Positions 8,528 to 16,911 are shown, numbered from the stretch's first letter. The stretch is DNA of 33,137 bases from JBJXFK01 sp046155505 (GCA_046155505.1 JBJXFK010000302.1:1-33137), one strand, 5' to 3'. The notes: a model not told the origin generated them from the letters alone. Numbers and translations: made by a program.

Positions 8528-9862
8528 ATGACCCTGCAGCGCACCTTCAGTGATCGTCGCTTTCGCATGACGCTTGGCCTCGCGCTCGGCGCGACCATCG
8601 CCGCCCCGGCCCTCGCCCAGACGCTCTCGACCGTCGAGAGCAGCCGCTATCTGCTGATCGGCACCGGCCCGGAGAATCTCTTCCAAGGTCGGCAGGGCGT
8701 CGGCCCGGCAGTGAGCATCAGCGGCTATGAGGTCGGAGCCAATCGCGCTCCGATTCCTTCGAGCGGCGACTTCCTCTCGGGCGGCAGCAGCGGCGGCCCG
8801 TCGCTGCTGTTCAACGTGCCGAGTATCCCGCTCGCGGCTCTGCCGGTCACCGGCGGAACTTGCGGCAACGGCAATATCGCCATCACCAACGGCGCGGGCG
8901 TATTCATCATGTCCGAGACCGGCATCTACGGCGATCTCGGCATCCGCACCGCACAGCCGGCGCAGGCGGCTGACATCGGCACCGGCAACTCGTTCTACAA
9001 CGACAGCAACGGCTTCCCCAATACGTTTGCTTCCACCGGCCCGACCGACCCGGGCGTGAACAACAACATCGGCGGCTTCGGCACGTTCGTTCCGGCAGCT
9101 AACGCGAATCCGCTCGCCGCGATCGAGCAGCCGACCGCCGCCGGTGTTTTCGGTACGACGAATTTCGTCGCGCTGGAAGCCGAACTCGACGCCGCCCGCG
9201 CCGCAGTTCTCAGCTACCCCGCGACGCAGATTCTGAACGTCCCCAGCGGCGTGCTGAACATCGACACGACCGTGCTGCTCGCCCCGGGCCGCAACGTGAT
9301 CGACATCGAGACCAACGGCAACGACTTCAACCTCAACACGATGACGTTCCTGGTCAACGGTCCGGCGGGTTCGTACGCGATCTTCCGCCTGCCGCCGACG
9401 ATCAAGATGACCGTGTCGAATTCGAATCTGCTGGTCGGCATCGGCGGCATCGACACGAGCAGCGTGCTGTTCTTCTCGAATCGCCCGGACAACTCGTCGC
9501 ACTTCGAGATCAGCAACTCGATCGTGAACGGCTTCGCGTTCTGGTCGCTCGGCGAAGAAGGCGCGTCGATCAACGTCAGCGAGGCGCAGGGCTGTGCACA
9601 GTTTGTCGCGGACAAGATCACGCTCAGCGGCTCGCGTCTCTGCGGCTGCCAGTTCGATCCGTCGGTCGCGCCGCCGGCCCCGTGCCCGGCTGACCTGAAC
9701 GGCGACCGCGTCATCGGCCTGTCCGATCTCGCGATCCTGCTGTCGAACTTCGGCCTCAGCGGCAACGCCACGGCGGCACAGGGCGATCTGAACGGCGATC
9801 GCGCCGTCAACCTGACCGATCTGGCACAACTGCTGAGCGTGTTCGGTACGAACTGCCCGTAA
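8528..9862 (+). CDS. Secreted choice-of-anchor-A-like protein with dockerin module
   Basis: This 444-aa protein starts at an ATG nine bases after AGGAG (8514-8518). The upstream stretch TTAGGAGTG is shared with the preceding gene, suggesting a common leader type. The signal peptide covers about residues 1-31 (GLALGATIAAPALA-QT). Residues about 35-370 (RYLLIGTGPENLFQG, FVALEAELDAARAAVLSY, FNLNTMTFLVNG) follow the layout of choice-of-anchor-A domains, though this match is from memory and weak. Residues 386-444 are two dockerin-like calcium loops (DLNGDRVIGLSDLAILLSNF and DLNGDRAVNLTDLAQLLSVF) bracketed by cysteines (CPAD...GTNC). The 296-base gap before the gene shows no other gene. A terminator follows. 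No enzyme active site was seen. Confidence 0.7.
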   Translation: MTLQRTFSDRRFRMTLGLALGATIAAPALAQTLSTVESSRYLLIGTGPENLFQGRQGVGPAVSISGYEVGANRAPIPSSGDFLSGGSSGGPSLLFNVPSIPLAALPVTGGTCGNGNIAITNGAGVFIMSETGIYGDLGIRTAQPAQAADIGTGNSFYNDSNGFPNTFASTGPTDPGVNNNIGGFGTFVPAANANPLAAIEQPTAAGVFGTTNFVALEAELDAARAAVLSYPATQILNVPSGVLNIDTTVLLAPGRNVIDIETNGNDFNLNTMTFLVNGPAGSYAIFRLPPTIKMTVSNSNLLVGIGGIDTSSVLFFSNRPDNSSHFEISNSIVNGFAFWSLGEEGASINVSEAQGCAQFVADKITLSGSRLCGCQFDPSVAPPAPCPADLNGDRVIGLSDLAILLSNFGLSGNATAAQGDLNGDRAVNLTDLAQLLSVFGTNCP

Positions 9863-9943
9863 TCGTGTGTAAGTAAGCTCGGCTTGTTGTAGCAGATTCA
9901 GCGAGTCGCGTGAGTGCGAGGTTCCTCCGCGCCTCGCGCAACG

Positions 9944-9989
9944 CCGCCCCCCGGTGCCACGCCCAGTGCACTCGGGGGCGGATTTTTTT
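9944..9989 (+). terminator. Intrinsic terminator after the dockerin-protein gene
   Basis: CCGCCCCC (9944-9951) pairs with GGGGGCGG (9974-9981), directly followed by A and seven T bases. It lies between convergent genes, 82 bases after the stop of the plus-strand gene and 13 bases before the stop of flgE. Confidence 0.8.
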
Positions 9990-10002
9990 CTTGGGCCTTC
10001 GC

Positions 10003-11682
10003 TTACCGCGCAATCAACAGCAACTGCTCCAGCATGTCCGAACTCGTGCTGATGATGCGGCTCGCCGCCTGAAAGCCCGTGCTCGACTGGATCAGCCCGA
10101 TGAACTCACGAGCCAGATCGACGTTCGAAGTCTCCAGCGCGCCGCTAATGATCGTGCCCGCGCCAAACGTGCCCGGCGGCGTGATGAGCGCGGCCCCCGA
10201 ATTCGGCCCGGCCGAGTACAGATTGTCCGCCTCGGCCACCATGCCCTCGTCATTCGGGAACACGGCGATCGCGAGTTGCCCCAGCACGCGCGTCAGGCCA
10301 TTCGTAAACGAGCCATTGATTGTGCCGTCGGCACCGATGCTGAAGTTGTTCAGCGTACCGGGCGGGAAGCCGTCCTGATCGGACATGACGACCGCCGAGA
10401 GCTGCGTGCTCAGTCCGTCGACCTGCGATAAGTCGAGCGTGAACCCGAGCGGCGAGGTGGCGCCGGTGCCGCTGCGGTCGATCGAGAATTGGTTGCCCGC
10501 GACGCTGACATAGTTGCCGTTGTTGTCGAACGTCACCGTTCCCGTGCCGAGATTTTGGAGCGAGCCGTCGGGCCGCGTCGTGTCGAGGTAATAGCGCCAT
10601 ACCGGCCCGGTGGTCGGCGTCGAATCGAGCGCGAACGTCGCGTTCACCGTGACCGGCGCGCCGAGCGAGTCATACACATTGAACGACGTAAACACGCCCG
10701 AGCCGTTCGCCTCCTGCGTTTCGGTGAATGTGAACGGCGACGAGACGCCGAGGTTGTCGCTCAGAATGTCGCTGGTCGAAATCTCGTATTCGCTCTCGTT
10801 GCTGGCGTTGCTGTTGATCACCAGCGTTCCGCCCGCAACCGTCACGCCTGGCGTGCCCGGCACGCCGGCGGTCGTGTCAATGCCGAGTGCCCCTTGCAGC
10901 CATGTCGCATAGTCGCCCAGCGTGTTGCCGGTTGTGCCGACAACAAAGCTCTGCGGCGGCAGCACGCGACCGCCGCGCGTCGCACCGCTGACGGTGATGG
11001 TGTTGCCCGCTGCAAAGAGCGGCGTTCCCGGATTGGTTGACGAATGCACGTCGGTGAGCGCGGTGCCCGCGGACGCCGCCCCGCCGCCACCGTCGACCAT
11101 CGGCTGCGACGTGAGCTGGTTGCCCTGCGTGGCGATCGTGCCGTCGCTCGACAGGTCGCCGTCGATCTGCACATTCTCCGTCGCGCGGGCGATCGTCTGC
11201 GTGCCGAGCGGGATTGAAAGATCGGTGAGCGCGTTGGGCAAAATGTTGTTGCTCGCATCGACGCCAAAGCCGCGGACGGTATAGCCGTCGTAGGTCAGTC
11301 GATTGGCGGAATCAAGATAGAACGCCCCGTCGCGTGTATACGCCGTCCGGCCGGCTGGGCTTTGCACGACGAAGAAGCCGCTGCCCTGAATCGCGGCGTC
11401 GCTCGGCACGCCTGTCGTCTCAACCGAGCCGGCGGTCATGTTCTTTTGCGTCGAGCCGATCGACGCACCGAAGCCGAGTTGCTGTGGGTTGGTGCCGCCG
11501 AGCGTGGCGCTCGGCGCGCTGCCGGCGGAAAGCAACTGCGACATCTGCGTCTGAAACAACGTGCGCGACGATTTGAACGCGGTCGTGTTGACGTTGGCAA
11601 TGTTGTTACCAATCGTCGCGATGCGCGTCTGGTTGACGCTCATACCGGTGAGACCGGTGTACATGGCAGTTGTGAGGCCCAT
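10003..11682 (-). CDS. flgE: Flagellar hook protein FlgE
   Basis: This 559-aa protein has the rod/hook N-terminal signature (MGLTTAMYTGLTGMSVNQTR, then IGNNIANVNTTAFKSSR). Next come a FlgE-type core (AIQGSGFFVVQSPAGRTAYTRDG begins it) and variable D2-like domains in the middle. The C-terminal helix (LETSNVDLAREFIGLIQSS, then GFQAASRIISTSSDMLEQLL) packs in the hook core. FlgE polymerises outside the cell after type III export and forms the universal joint. The length is above that of enteric FlgE (about 400 aa), due to the enlarged middle domains. Translation starts at an ATG preceded by AAGGA. It is the last gene of the run fliJ, motE-like, fliK, flgD, flgE, with a 155-base repeat-filled gap before it. 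Confidence 0.95.
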   Translation of the reverse strand: MGLTTAMYTGLTGMSVNQTRIATIGNNIANVNTTAFKSSRTLFQTQMSQLLSAGSAPSATLGGTNPQQLGFGASIGSTQKNMTAGSVETTGVPSDAAIQGSGFFVVQSPAGRTAYTRDGAFYLDSANRLTYDGYTVRGFGVDASNNILPNALTDLSIPLGTQTIARATENVQIDGDLSSDGTIATQGNQLTSQPMVDGGGGAASAGTALTDVHSSTNPGTPLFAAGNTITVSGATRGGRVLPPQSFVVGTTGNTLGDYATWLQGALGIDTTAGVPGTPGVTVAGGTLVINSNASNESEYEISTSDILSDNLGVSSPFTFTETQEANGSGVFTSFNVYDSLGAPVTVNATFALDSTPTTGPVWRYYLDTTRPDGSLQNLGTGTVTFDNNGNYVSVAGNQFSIDRSGTGATSPLGFTLDLSQVDGLSTQLSAVVMSDQDGFPPGTLNNFSIGADGTINGSFTNGLTRVLGQLAIAVFPNDEGMVAEADNLYSAGPNSGAALITPPGTFGAGTIISGALETSNVDLAREFIGLIQSSTGFQAASRIISTSSDMLEQLLLIAR

Positions 11683-11698
11683 GTGTGTTCCTTTTGAA

Positions 11699-11838
11699 GG
11701 GGTCGAGGGGCCGAGGGGGCAAGGGGTCGAGTGAAGAAGCAGGGATCAAGGGAGCAACGGATCGAGGGTCGCTCGTCCGCGCCGCGCTCGGCAGCACGCA
11801 CTCACTTGGCCCCTCGGCCCCTTGACCCCTACGGCCCC
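11699..11838. repeat. Inverted pair of degenerate 8-base arrays
   Basis: On the plus strand 11699-11730 reads as four octamers (GGGGTCGA, GGGGCCGA, GGGGGCAA, GGGGTCGA), followed by looser octamers such as AGGGATCA and AGGGAGCA. From 11806 to 11837 comes a reverse-oriented set (TTGGCCCC, TCGGCCCC, TTGACCCC, TACGGCCC). The two sets can pair as a long imperfect hairpin. The flgD stop codon lies in the right edge of the array. Confidence 0.8.
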
Positions 11839-12413
11839 TATGGGGCAAAGTGAAGCAATCGCCCCAAGCCCGCCCACATCTCCCCTAACGGGTGCGTCGG
11901 CTGCTGCGACTTGGCGTTCATCATTTTCGCCGCCGGATCAGTCGTTCCACCATCGGGTTGCAGCGCTTTCGCGGCTTCTTCAAGCGTGGTGACGAGATCG
12001 ACTTTGTCGAGCGGCACGAACTCGCCGTTGTCGAGTTCGAGGCTCGCCGTGCCGGTGTCTTCGTAATGCACGGCAACGACGCGACCGGCGGATGTGGTCT
12101 GCTGTCCGTCGCCCACGTCGATCGACGCGGTCACAAACTTGCCGATCATGCTGCCGGCGTCGTTCATGCGTTGCTGTTTGACGAGCGTGTCGAGCGTGTC
12201 GCCGAGCTTGCTTTGCAGCTCAATCGACCGCACCTGCGACACCTGCCCGATCATGTCGGATGTCTTGTTCGGTTCGAGCGGGTCTTGATTCTGCAGCTCG
12301 GTCACCATGATGCGGAAAAAGTCTTCGCTCTTCATGGTCCCTACGCCGCGGCTGCCGGTGGTGCTGCGCGGTGCTGCAGATTGTGCGGAGTTGGTGATTC
12401 CGTTTGTGGTCAT
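11838..12413 (-). CDS. flgD: Flagellar hook-capping protein FlgD
   Basis: The chosen start is the ATG at 12413 (MTTNGITNSAQSAA), with AGAGG seven bases upstream. The same frame is open to 12518, but those 35 codons are translated repeat DNA (they read MVGDAHPT and WWAMPTL). The protein is 191 aa. Residues about 30-80 carry the FlgD core (SEDFFRIMVTELQNQDPLEP and a following SQVRSIELQSKL). The rest resembles the Tudor-like part (SMIGKFVTASID, VVAVHYEDTG). FlgD caps the growing hook and is needed for FlgE assembly. It lies between fliK and flgE. Confidence 0.9.
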   Translation of the reverse strand: MTTNGITNSAQSAAPRSTTGSRGVGTMKSEDFFRIMVTELQNQDPLEPNKTSDMIGQVSQVRSIELQSKLGDTLDTLVKQQRMNDAGSMIGKFVTASIDVGDGQQTTSAGRVVAVHYEDTGTASLELDNGEFVPLDKVDLVTTLEEAAKALQPDGGTTDPAAKMMNAKSQQPTHPLGEMWAGLGRLLHFAP

Positions 12414-12424
12414 GGATGGCCTCT

Positions 12425-12495
12425 GTAGGGTGGGCATTGCCCACCATTTCATGATTCGTTGGCGACGTCGCGATTGGTGGGCGGTGCCCATCGCT
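12425..12495. mobile_element. REPIN-like palindromic element, copy 1 (degenerate)
   Basis: It starts GTAGGGTGGGCATTGCCCAC and ends in a diverged inverted copy (TGGTGGGCGGTGCCCATC). The spacing matches the other three copies in the window (~72 bp). It abuts copy 2 and ends 12 bases before the flgD start codon. Confidence 0.7.
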
Positions 12496-12567
12496 GTAGG
12501 GTGGGCATCGCCCACCAATTTGAATCCTTCGCGTAGCCGCGCACATGGTGGGCGATGCCCACCCTAC
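12496..12567. mobile_element. REPIN-like palindromic element, copy 2
   Basis: This 72-bp element has near-perfect terminal inverted repeats, GTAGGGTGGGCATCGCCCAC at the left and its complement ending CCCTAC at the right. Each end is itself a palindrome around GGTGGGCATCGCCCACC. It lies directly next to copy 1 in the fliK-flgD junction. Confidence 0.85.
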
Positions 12568-12591
12568 GCATTCGGCCTTCGGCCTTCGCCC

Positions 12592-13983
12592 CTACGCCAG
12601 CACATTGACCCGCGACTCCGCCGTCGGGCCTTGCGACGCATCCATGCTCACACTCAACATCCCTGTCGAGGCCGCGGCGTCCGTGCCGCGCGTCAATCCT
12701 TCTCGCCCGCGTGCTCGCGTCCGTGCGAAGCCGTCGAGCTGTTCGTCGCGATCATCACGCCGCGTCGCCGCGTCGTCCTGATCGGTCATCTGCCGCGGGT
12801 TCCATCCCGCCGGCGCTTCATGCACCACCGTCGTCGCGCTGGGCGGACGAATGTCCACATGCGCGAGTTCGATGCCCGCCGCCCGCAAATCGCGTCGAAG
12901 GTCTTCGATGCCCTGCGAGAGCATTCGGTGTGCCACTTCGGTCTCGGGGTCCATGCGCACCGAAAGCCCGTCACGCTGTAAGTTGATTTCAACTCGTAAA
13001 TTACCGAGATTCGGCGGATCTAGTTTGAGCACGGTCGAGCCGCGCCCGCTGACCACTTGCGCCCGGACCATGCGCAGCAATCGATCGATATTCTCGCGCG
13101 ACTCGGCAGCATCTGCGTCCGCGGTCGCCTCCGATTTGCCGCTGCCCAGCGTGCGATCGAATCGCTCGCCCGCGCGCGACGAGCCGCCGCTGGGCGAAGC
13201 GACCGATTCGACGCGATTCGCGGATTTTGAAGCGCCACTCTCGCTTGCCTGCGTACCGGTTGGCGCGACCTCGGCAGCCGGGCGCGATGATGACACGCCA
13301 GCTACACCCGCCGCTCCGACTTGCCCGCTACGATTCGGCGCGCTCGCGGCAGCCGCATCGCCTGACGCTGCGTTTGTCGTTGTGGTGACGTGAGAATTTT
13401 GGGCAGAATTCTGGCCAGCTACGGCGACTTTGTTGAGTTCGGTAGCGCCAGAAGTCGCGTTCGGTGCGACGGGCTTTGCCTGCGCCGCGACCAACTCTGG
13501 GTTCGGCGCTGAGCCGCCAGGTTTCGCGTCGTCCGCCGACGCGCCGGCGGCACCACTTGCGGTCTGTCCGGAAATGTTCGCGGTCTTGGTTGCCGCTCCG
13601 TCGCCGGCCGCCTCGCCGCGCGGCGATTGCGGCGACTGCGCTTGGGTTGCCTGCTCGCGGGCGCTTCTCAAGGCATCGCGGAACGCGGATTGGTCCTGCT
13701 GGAACTGTCGTCGACCATCCGCGACGGCGGCCTCGCGGCGGAATGTCCGACTGCCGACTTCGATCCGCTGCTCGCTCCGCAATTCGAGCTGAGCCGGCCG
13801 GGTGGGCGCGAGCAGCGCGACGGCATTTTGCTGCTGCGTTTCATCGATGCGGCGACGACGTTTCTCATGCTTGTCCTCGTGCGACTCGTCAAGCTGCTTA
13901 CGCCGCTGCGAGGGTCGCGTCACGGTCTGCTCGCCCGCTTCGCGCATCATCAGCGCGGCGGCAAGGGGAAGGGTATTTGGCAC
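12592..13983 (-). CDS. fliK: Flagellar hook-length control protein FliK
   Basis: This 463-aa protein starts at GTG with GGAG five bases upstream. Residues about 1-110 are charged and Gln-rich. Residues about 110-290 are a low-complexity Ala/Ser/Gly/Thr stretch, as in the molecular-ruler part of FliK. Residues about 300-380 form the conserved FliK C-terminal domain, with STVLKLDPPNLGNLRVEINL, then LSVRMDPETEVAHRMLSQGI and DLRRDLRAAGIELAHVDI. FliK is exported, measures hook length and switches the export gate from hook to filament substrates. The gene lies between the MotE-like gene and flgD. Confidence 0.9.
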   Translation of the reverse strand: MPNTLPLAAALMMREAGEQTVTRPSQRRKQLDESHEDKHEKRRRRIDETQQQNAVALLAPTRPAQLELRSEQRIEVGSRTFRREAAVADGRRQFQQDQSAFRDALRSAREQATQAQSPQSPRGEAAGDGAATKTANISGQTASGAAGASADDAKPGGSAPNPELVAAQAKPVAPNATSGATELNKVAVAGQNSAQNSHVTTTTNAASGDAAAASAPNRSGQVGAAGVAGVSSSRPAAEVAPTGTQASESGASKSANRVESVASPSGGSSRAGERFDRTLGSGKSEATADADAAESRENIDRLLRMVRAQVVSGRGSTVLKLDPPNLGNLRVEINLQRDGLSVRMDPETEVAHRMLSQGIEDLRRDLRAAGIELAHVDIRPPSATTVVHEAPAGWNPRQMTDQDDAATRRDDRDEQLDGFARTRARGREGLTRGTDAAASTGMLSVSMDASQGPTAESRVNVLA

Positions 13984-13995
13984 AGGCGCTCCGGA

Positions 13996-14085
13996 AGTGC
14001 CTAGTGGCTAGTGCCTAGTGCCTAGCGAAGGCGGAGACTGTGCGTCTTCGCCGTTACTAGGCACTAGCACTAGGCACTAGGCACT
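13996..14085. repeat. Inverted pair of 7-base arrays (AGTGCCT / ACTAGGC)
   Basis: Positions 13996-14023 hold four AGTGCCT-type heptamers and 14056-14085 hold four reverse-oriented ACTAGGC-type units, one of them a base short. A non-repetitive ~32-base core separates them. The array fills the gap between the MotE-like gene and fliK and reaches to within three bases of the former's stop. Confidence 0.85.
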
Positions 14086-14087
14086 CT

Positions 14088-14774
14088 CTAATTCGCTTCC
14101 GGCTGGGCCTTCCCTGTCCCGGCCGTTCGCGGTTCCACGTCCTGATTCCGGAGCTGCTCCAGCAACTCATGCAAGATCTGCTGCTCTTCCGGCGTCTTGA
14201 GCTGTTCGAGGATGCGTTGCCCGGCGCTGGGGTTTAGCGCCGCCAGCATCCGCACCGCATCCGGCTTGCTCTTTTGCCACGTCTTGATCAGGTGGTCCTT
14301 CGCCTGCCGCGCCGGCAGTTTGGCGACGTATTTTAGTTCCGCCTCAAATCCCGCATCTCGCACCTGATCGCGCAGCTTCTGCTGCTCCTCGGTCCACGAT
14401 TTTTTCTGCGTCTCAAAGTTCTCGGTGCGGGCGATCAGCTCCTGCGTCGCCTGGTCGAGTAGTTGTTTTTGCGCCGTCAGGTCGCGATTTGCACGTTCAA
14501 GTAGCGCCCGCCGCAACTGATCCTCGCGGTGTTTGGCCCGCAGCTCGTCCGCCGACTTCGCAGCGGTGAGCGTGATCGGCGCGCTGGCCGTTTGCGATGT
14601 GGGCTGCGAAGTGACCGGCTGCGATGTCGGTTCGCCGCGCAGCACGGCGGCAATTTGCTCGACCTTCCCGCCGTCGAGTTTACCGGTTCCGTACAGGTAA
14701 GCCCCCAGCCCGCCCGCGGCGAGCATCGCAGCGAGTGAGACGAAGGCCAGCGCTCCATACAGCTTTCGAAACAC
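14088..14774 (-). CDS. MotE/MgtE-N-like flagellar membrane-anchored coiled-coil protein
   Basis: This 228-aa protein starts at GTG. Residues about 7-30 are a single membrane helix (ALAFVSLAAMLAAGGLGAYL). A Thr/Ser/Pro linker with TSQPVTSQPTSQ follows. Residues about 75-150 are a charged coiled coil (REDQLRRALLERANRDL). Residues about 155-215 resemble the helical MgtE-N domain (YVAKLPARQAKDHLIKTW, MLAALNPSAGQRILEQL). Proteins of this layout next to fliJ and fliK are MotE-like and serve motor or stator stability in some bacteria; that role is inferred by family and position. A REPIN-like element fills its upstream gap. Confidence 0.75.
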   Translation of the reverse strand: MFRKLYGALAFVSLAAMLAAGGLGAYLYGTGKLDGGKVEQIAAVLRGEPTSQPVTSQPTSQTASAPITLTAAKSADELRAKHREDQLRRALLERANRDLTAQKQLLDQATQELIARTENFETQKKSWTEEQQKLRDQVRDAGFEAELKYVAKLPARQAKDHLIKTWQKSKPDAVRMLAALNPSAGQRILEQLKTPEEQQILHELLEQLRNQDVEPRTAGTGKAQPEAN

Positions 14775-14783
14775 AGGTTACTC

Positions 14784-14856
14784 GTAGGGTGGGCATCGCC
14801 CACCATTTCATGATTTTCATGTCACCGCGGCGAATTGTGGGCGATGCCCACTCTAC
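14784..14856. mobile_element. REPIN-like palindromic element, copy 3
   Basis: This 73-bp element has ends GTAGGGTGGGCATCGCCCAC and GTGGGCGATGCCCACTCTAC, with one mismatch between arms near the right edge. It fills the fliJ-motE-like junction, from 6 bases after the fliJ stop to 9 bases before the next start. Confidence 0.85.
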
Positions 14857-14862
14857 GGCTCG

Positions 14863-15315
14863 TTACGCGCGTTTTCGCAACTGCAACTGCTGTGCCAATT
14901 CGTCCGCATCCGCCTGTTCGCGCCGCCGCTCGACGTGCTTGTGCTCGTCCAATCGTCGTTCGCGCAGCTTTTCGAGAATGCGGGTCTGCGTTCGGGCTTG
15001 TCGCCAAACGCCGGCGAGTTGCTCATATTGCTGCGAAAGTTGCGCCCGCGCGTGTTGAAACTGTGCGATGTTGCGTCGCAACTGCCCGATCCACGCCCGG
15101 CAGCGGACGAGCAGGCCGGCGTCGATGGATTCGGATTGCTGCGCGCTCAGCAGTTCGGCTTGCCGTACATCCACTTCGTGATGTGTGTCGTCGATCAGTT
15201 GCTCGACCCGCGCAATCTCCGCGCGTTTCTCAGCCAGATGGCGTGCCGCCTCCTGCTGGCGCAGCTCGCGCACCCGCAGCACCGTCTCAAGCTGAAACCG
15301 AAACCGCTTCGCCAT
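14863..15315 (-). CDS. fliJ: Flagellar export chaperone FliJ
   Basis: This 150-aa protein is helical throughout and starts with the FliJ hallmark MAKRFRFQLETVLRVRELRQ. The rest is coiled coil rich in Glu, Arg, Gln and Ala (AARHLAEKRAEIARVEQLID, QYEQLAGVWRQARTQTRILE). FliJ forms the central stalk of the FliI ATPase ring in the flagellar type III export apparatus. The first codon is an ATG at 15315 with GAGG six bases upstream. fliI, its usual upstream neighbour, is not in the window; a MATE gene lies upstream instead. FliJ is the first gene of the flagellar run. Confidence 0.9.
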   Translation of the reverse strand: MAKRFRFQLETVLRVRELRQQEAARHLAEKRAEIARVEQLIDDTHHEVDVRQAELLSAQQSESIDAGLLVRCRAWIGQLRRNIAQFQHARAQLSQQYEQLAGVWRQARTQTRILEKLRERRLDEHKHVERRREQADADELAQQLQLRKRA

Positions 15316-15438
15316 CCCTGGCCTCGCCGATCGGCAAATCCCCCGCCGACGAAACTCCTATCGGTAGGCGATCGCTAGTCGGTACAGCGCTCGAAATCAG
15401 CGCGCTGCTCACCGCTCACGCCCTCGGCGTCGCGGCAC

Positions 15439-15480
15439 TTTCTGCATTCTTCATTCTGCATTCTTCATTCTGCATTCAAC
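15439..15480. repeat. 7-base array (ATTCTGC / ATTCTTC)
   Basis: Six consecutive heptamers read TTTCTGC, ATTCTTC, ATTCTGC, ATTCTTC, ATTCTGC and ATTCAAC. The array ends one base before the MATE gene's stop, in the MATE-fliJ gap. Confidence 0.85.
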
Positions 15481-15481
15481 C

Positions 15482-16780
15482 TTAGACCTTCATCCGTTTC
15501 CATCCGCCCTGCACAAACCGCGCAAAGCTCATCGTCGCCTTCGCCACGTTGTCCGCCCACATGCCCATCCACGCCCCGAGCAATCCCCAACCCAGCACCG
15601 ACGCAAACAGATACGCCACCGGCACACGCAGCAACAACCCTCCGACCAGCGAGAAGATCATCGTCGTCCGCGTATCGCCCGCTCCGCGAAGGGCTCCGAT
15701 GTACACAATCGCAATGCACAAGAACGGCTGCGCAAACGCCAGCATTCGAAACGGCCCCGCTCCCGCCGCATGAACCGCCGGGTCGCTGCTCATCAGCCTG
15801 AAAATCGGGTCGGCGAGGGTGAAAAACAGCACGCAAGACAGCGCACCGAGCACCGCCCCCTGCGCTGCGGCGAGATGTCCCGCACGCGTCGCGAGGTGCG
15901 GCTTGCCCGCGCCCAGGAATTGCCCGACCAGCGTCGCCGCCGCGGTCATCCACGCGACCGCGGGTAGGTATGTGATCGCCTCGATGCGCATGGCGATCGT
16001 GTGAGCCGCGAAGTTGGCCGCTGCCTGCTCTGCCGACGCGTCACTGTGTGCGATGATGCGGATGAACGCGAGTTGGGCCGCGAACATCAACCCGCCATCG
16101 GCCAGTGCCGGCAGGCCCACGCGCAACATCCGCCACATGATGCCGAAGTCGGGCATCAACCCGGCGAGCGACAGCCGCATGCCGAGATGACCGCGCACCA
16201 TGACAACCGTCATGAGCACGCCGCCGATGCAGCGCGCGATCAGCGTGCCGGTCGCGATGCCCGCGACGCCCCAGCGCTCGCCGAACCAGCCGAACACCAG
16301 TCCGCTGGCGATGACGATGTTGACCAGATTGACAGCGATCATCACTCGCATCGGCGTGCGCGTGTCGCCCGCCGCACGACAGACGCCGCCGCAGGTGAGC
16401 AGCAACGCATACAGCACGTAGCCCCAGGCATCGATGCGAATGAACTGCTCGAACAGCACGCGCGCCGCCGGCGACGGCGCGAAAAACCCCGCCATCAGCG
16501 CCGCGCCGTGAAACATGAGCTGACTCGCAAGCACGCCGAAAACGAGCGCCATGAGGAACGCTTGGTGCAGCGCCCGATTCGCCGTCGCTCGATCGCCCGC
16601 GCCGATCGAGCGACTGACGAGCGCCGCCGCACCACTGCCGACAAGCATGAAAATCAGCCCGCTCAGCCAGCCGAGATAGGTGGCCATCCCGACCGCACCG
16701 GTGGCCTCTTTGCTGATATGACCGGCGAGCCAGGTATCGACGACGCCGAGCAGAAAATTGACGAACTGCTCGCCGAGCAT
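15482..16780 (-). CDS. MATE family multidrug/cation antiporter
   Basis: The 432-aa reading from the ATG at 16780 is a polytopic membrane protein of about 12 helices in two halves. It has MATE-typical segments: FLLGVVDTWLAGHI, then VSRSIGAGDRATANRALHQA, GVCRAAGDTRTPMRVMIAVN, and in the second half VGQFLGAGKPHLATRAG and GALRGAGDTRTTMIFSLVGG. MATE proteins export drugs or metabolites against Na+ or H+ entry. The frame stays open upstream to about 16910 and encodes QVFLLALP just before MLGEQF, which is the usual MATE first-helix start, but it has no ATG, GTG or TTG there. The true start is therefore unclear, perhaps a rarer codon such as CTG. The ABC ATPase gene ends only 131 bases upstream, so the two may be cotranscribed. 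Confidence 0.9.
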   Translation of the reverse strand: MLGEQFVNFLLGVVDTWLAGHISKEATGAVGMATYLGWLSGLIFMLVGSGAAALVSRSIGAGDRATANRALHQAFLMALVFGVLASQLMFHGAALMAGFFAPSPAARVLFEQFIRIDAWGYVLYALLLTCGGVCRAAGDTRTPMRVMIAVNLVNIVIASGLVFGWFGERWGVAGIATGTLIARCIGGVLMTVVMVRGHLGMRLSLAGLMPDFGIMWRMLRVGLPALADGGLMFAAQLAFIRIIAHSDASAEQAAANFAAHTIAMRIEAITYLPAVAWMTAAATLVGQFLGAGKPHLATRAGHLAAAQGAVLGALSCVLFFTLADPIFRLMSSDPAVHAAGAGPFRMLAFAQPFLCIAIVYIGALRGAGDTRTTMIFSLVGGLLLRVPVAYLFASVLGWGLLGAWMGMWADNVAKATMSFARFVQGGWKRMKV

Positions 16781-16911
16781 GGGCAGTGCGAGGAGGAAGA
16801 CCTGAGCGCCGATGCGCGTGTCGGCGAGTGGAGAATGGGTCGCGTGGATACTCTCAGCGATTGGCGAGTCACGGCTGGCTACGTCGGCACTCAGAGAACG
16901 TCCCCCTCAAC

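Noticed and set aside
8420..9829. 469-codon minus-strand open frame
   Set aside because: It lies antisense to the signal-peptide and dockerin-bearing protein at 8528-9862 and is Arg/Glu/Ala-rich without motifs.
11699..14085. Regular repeats considered as a CRISPR array
   Set aside because: Units are 7-8 bases and contiguous, or ~72-bp palindromes; there are no 25-40 base repeats with unique spacers and no cas genes.
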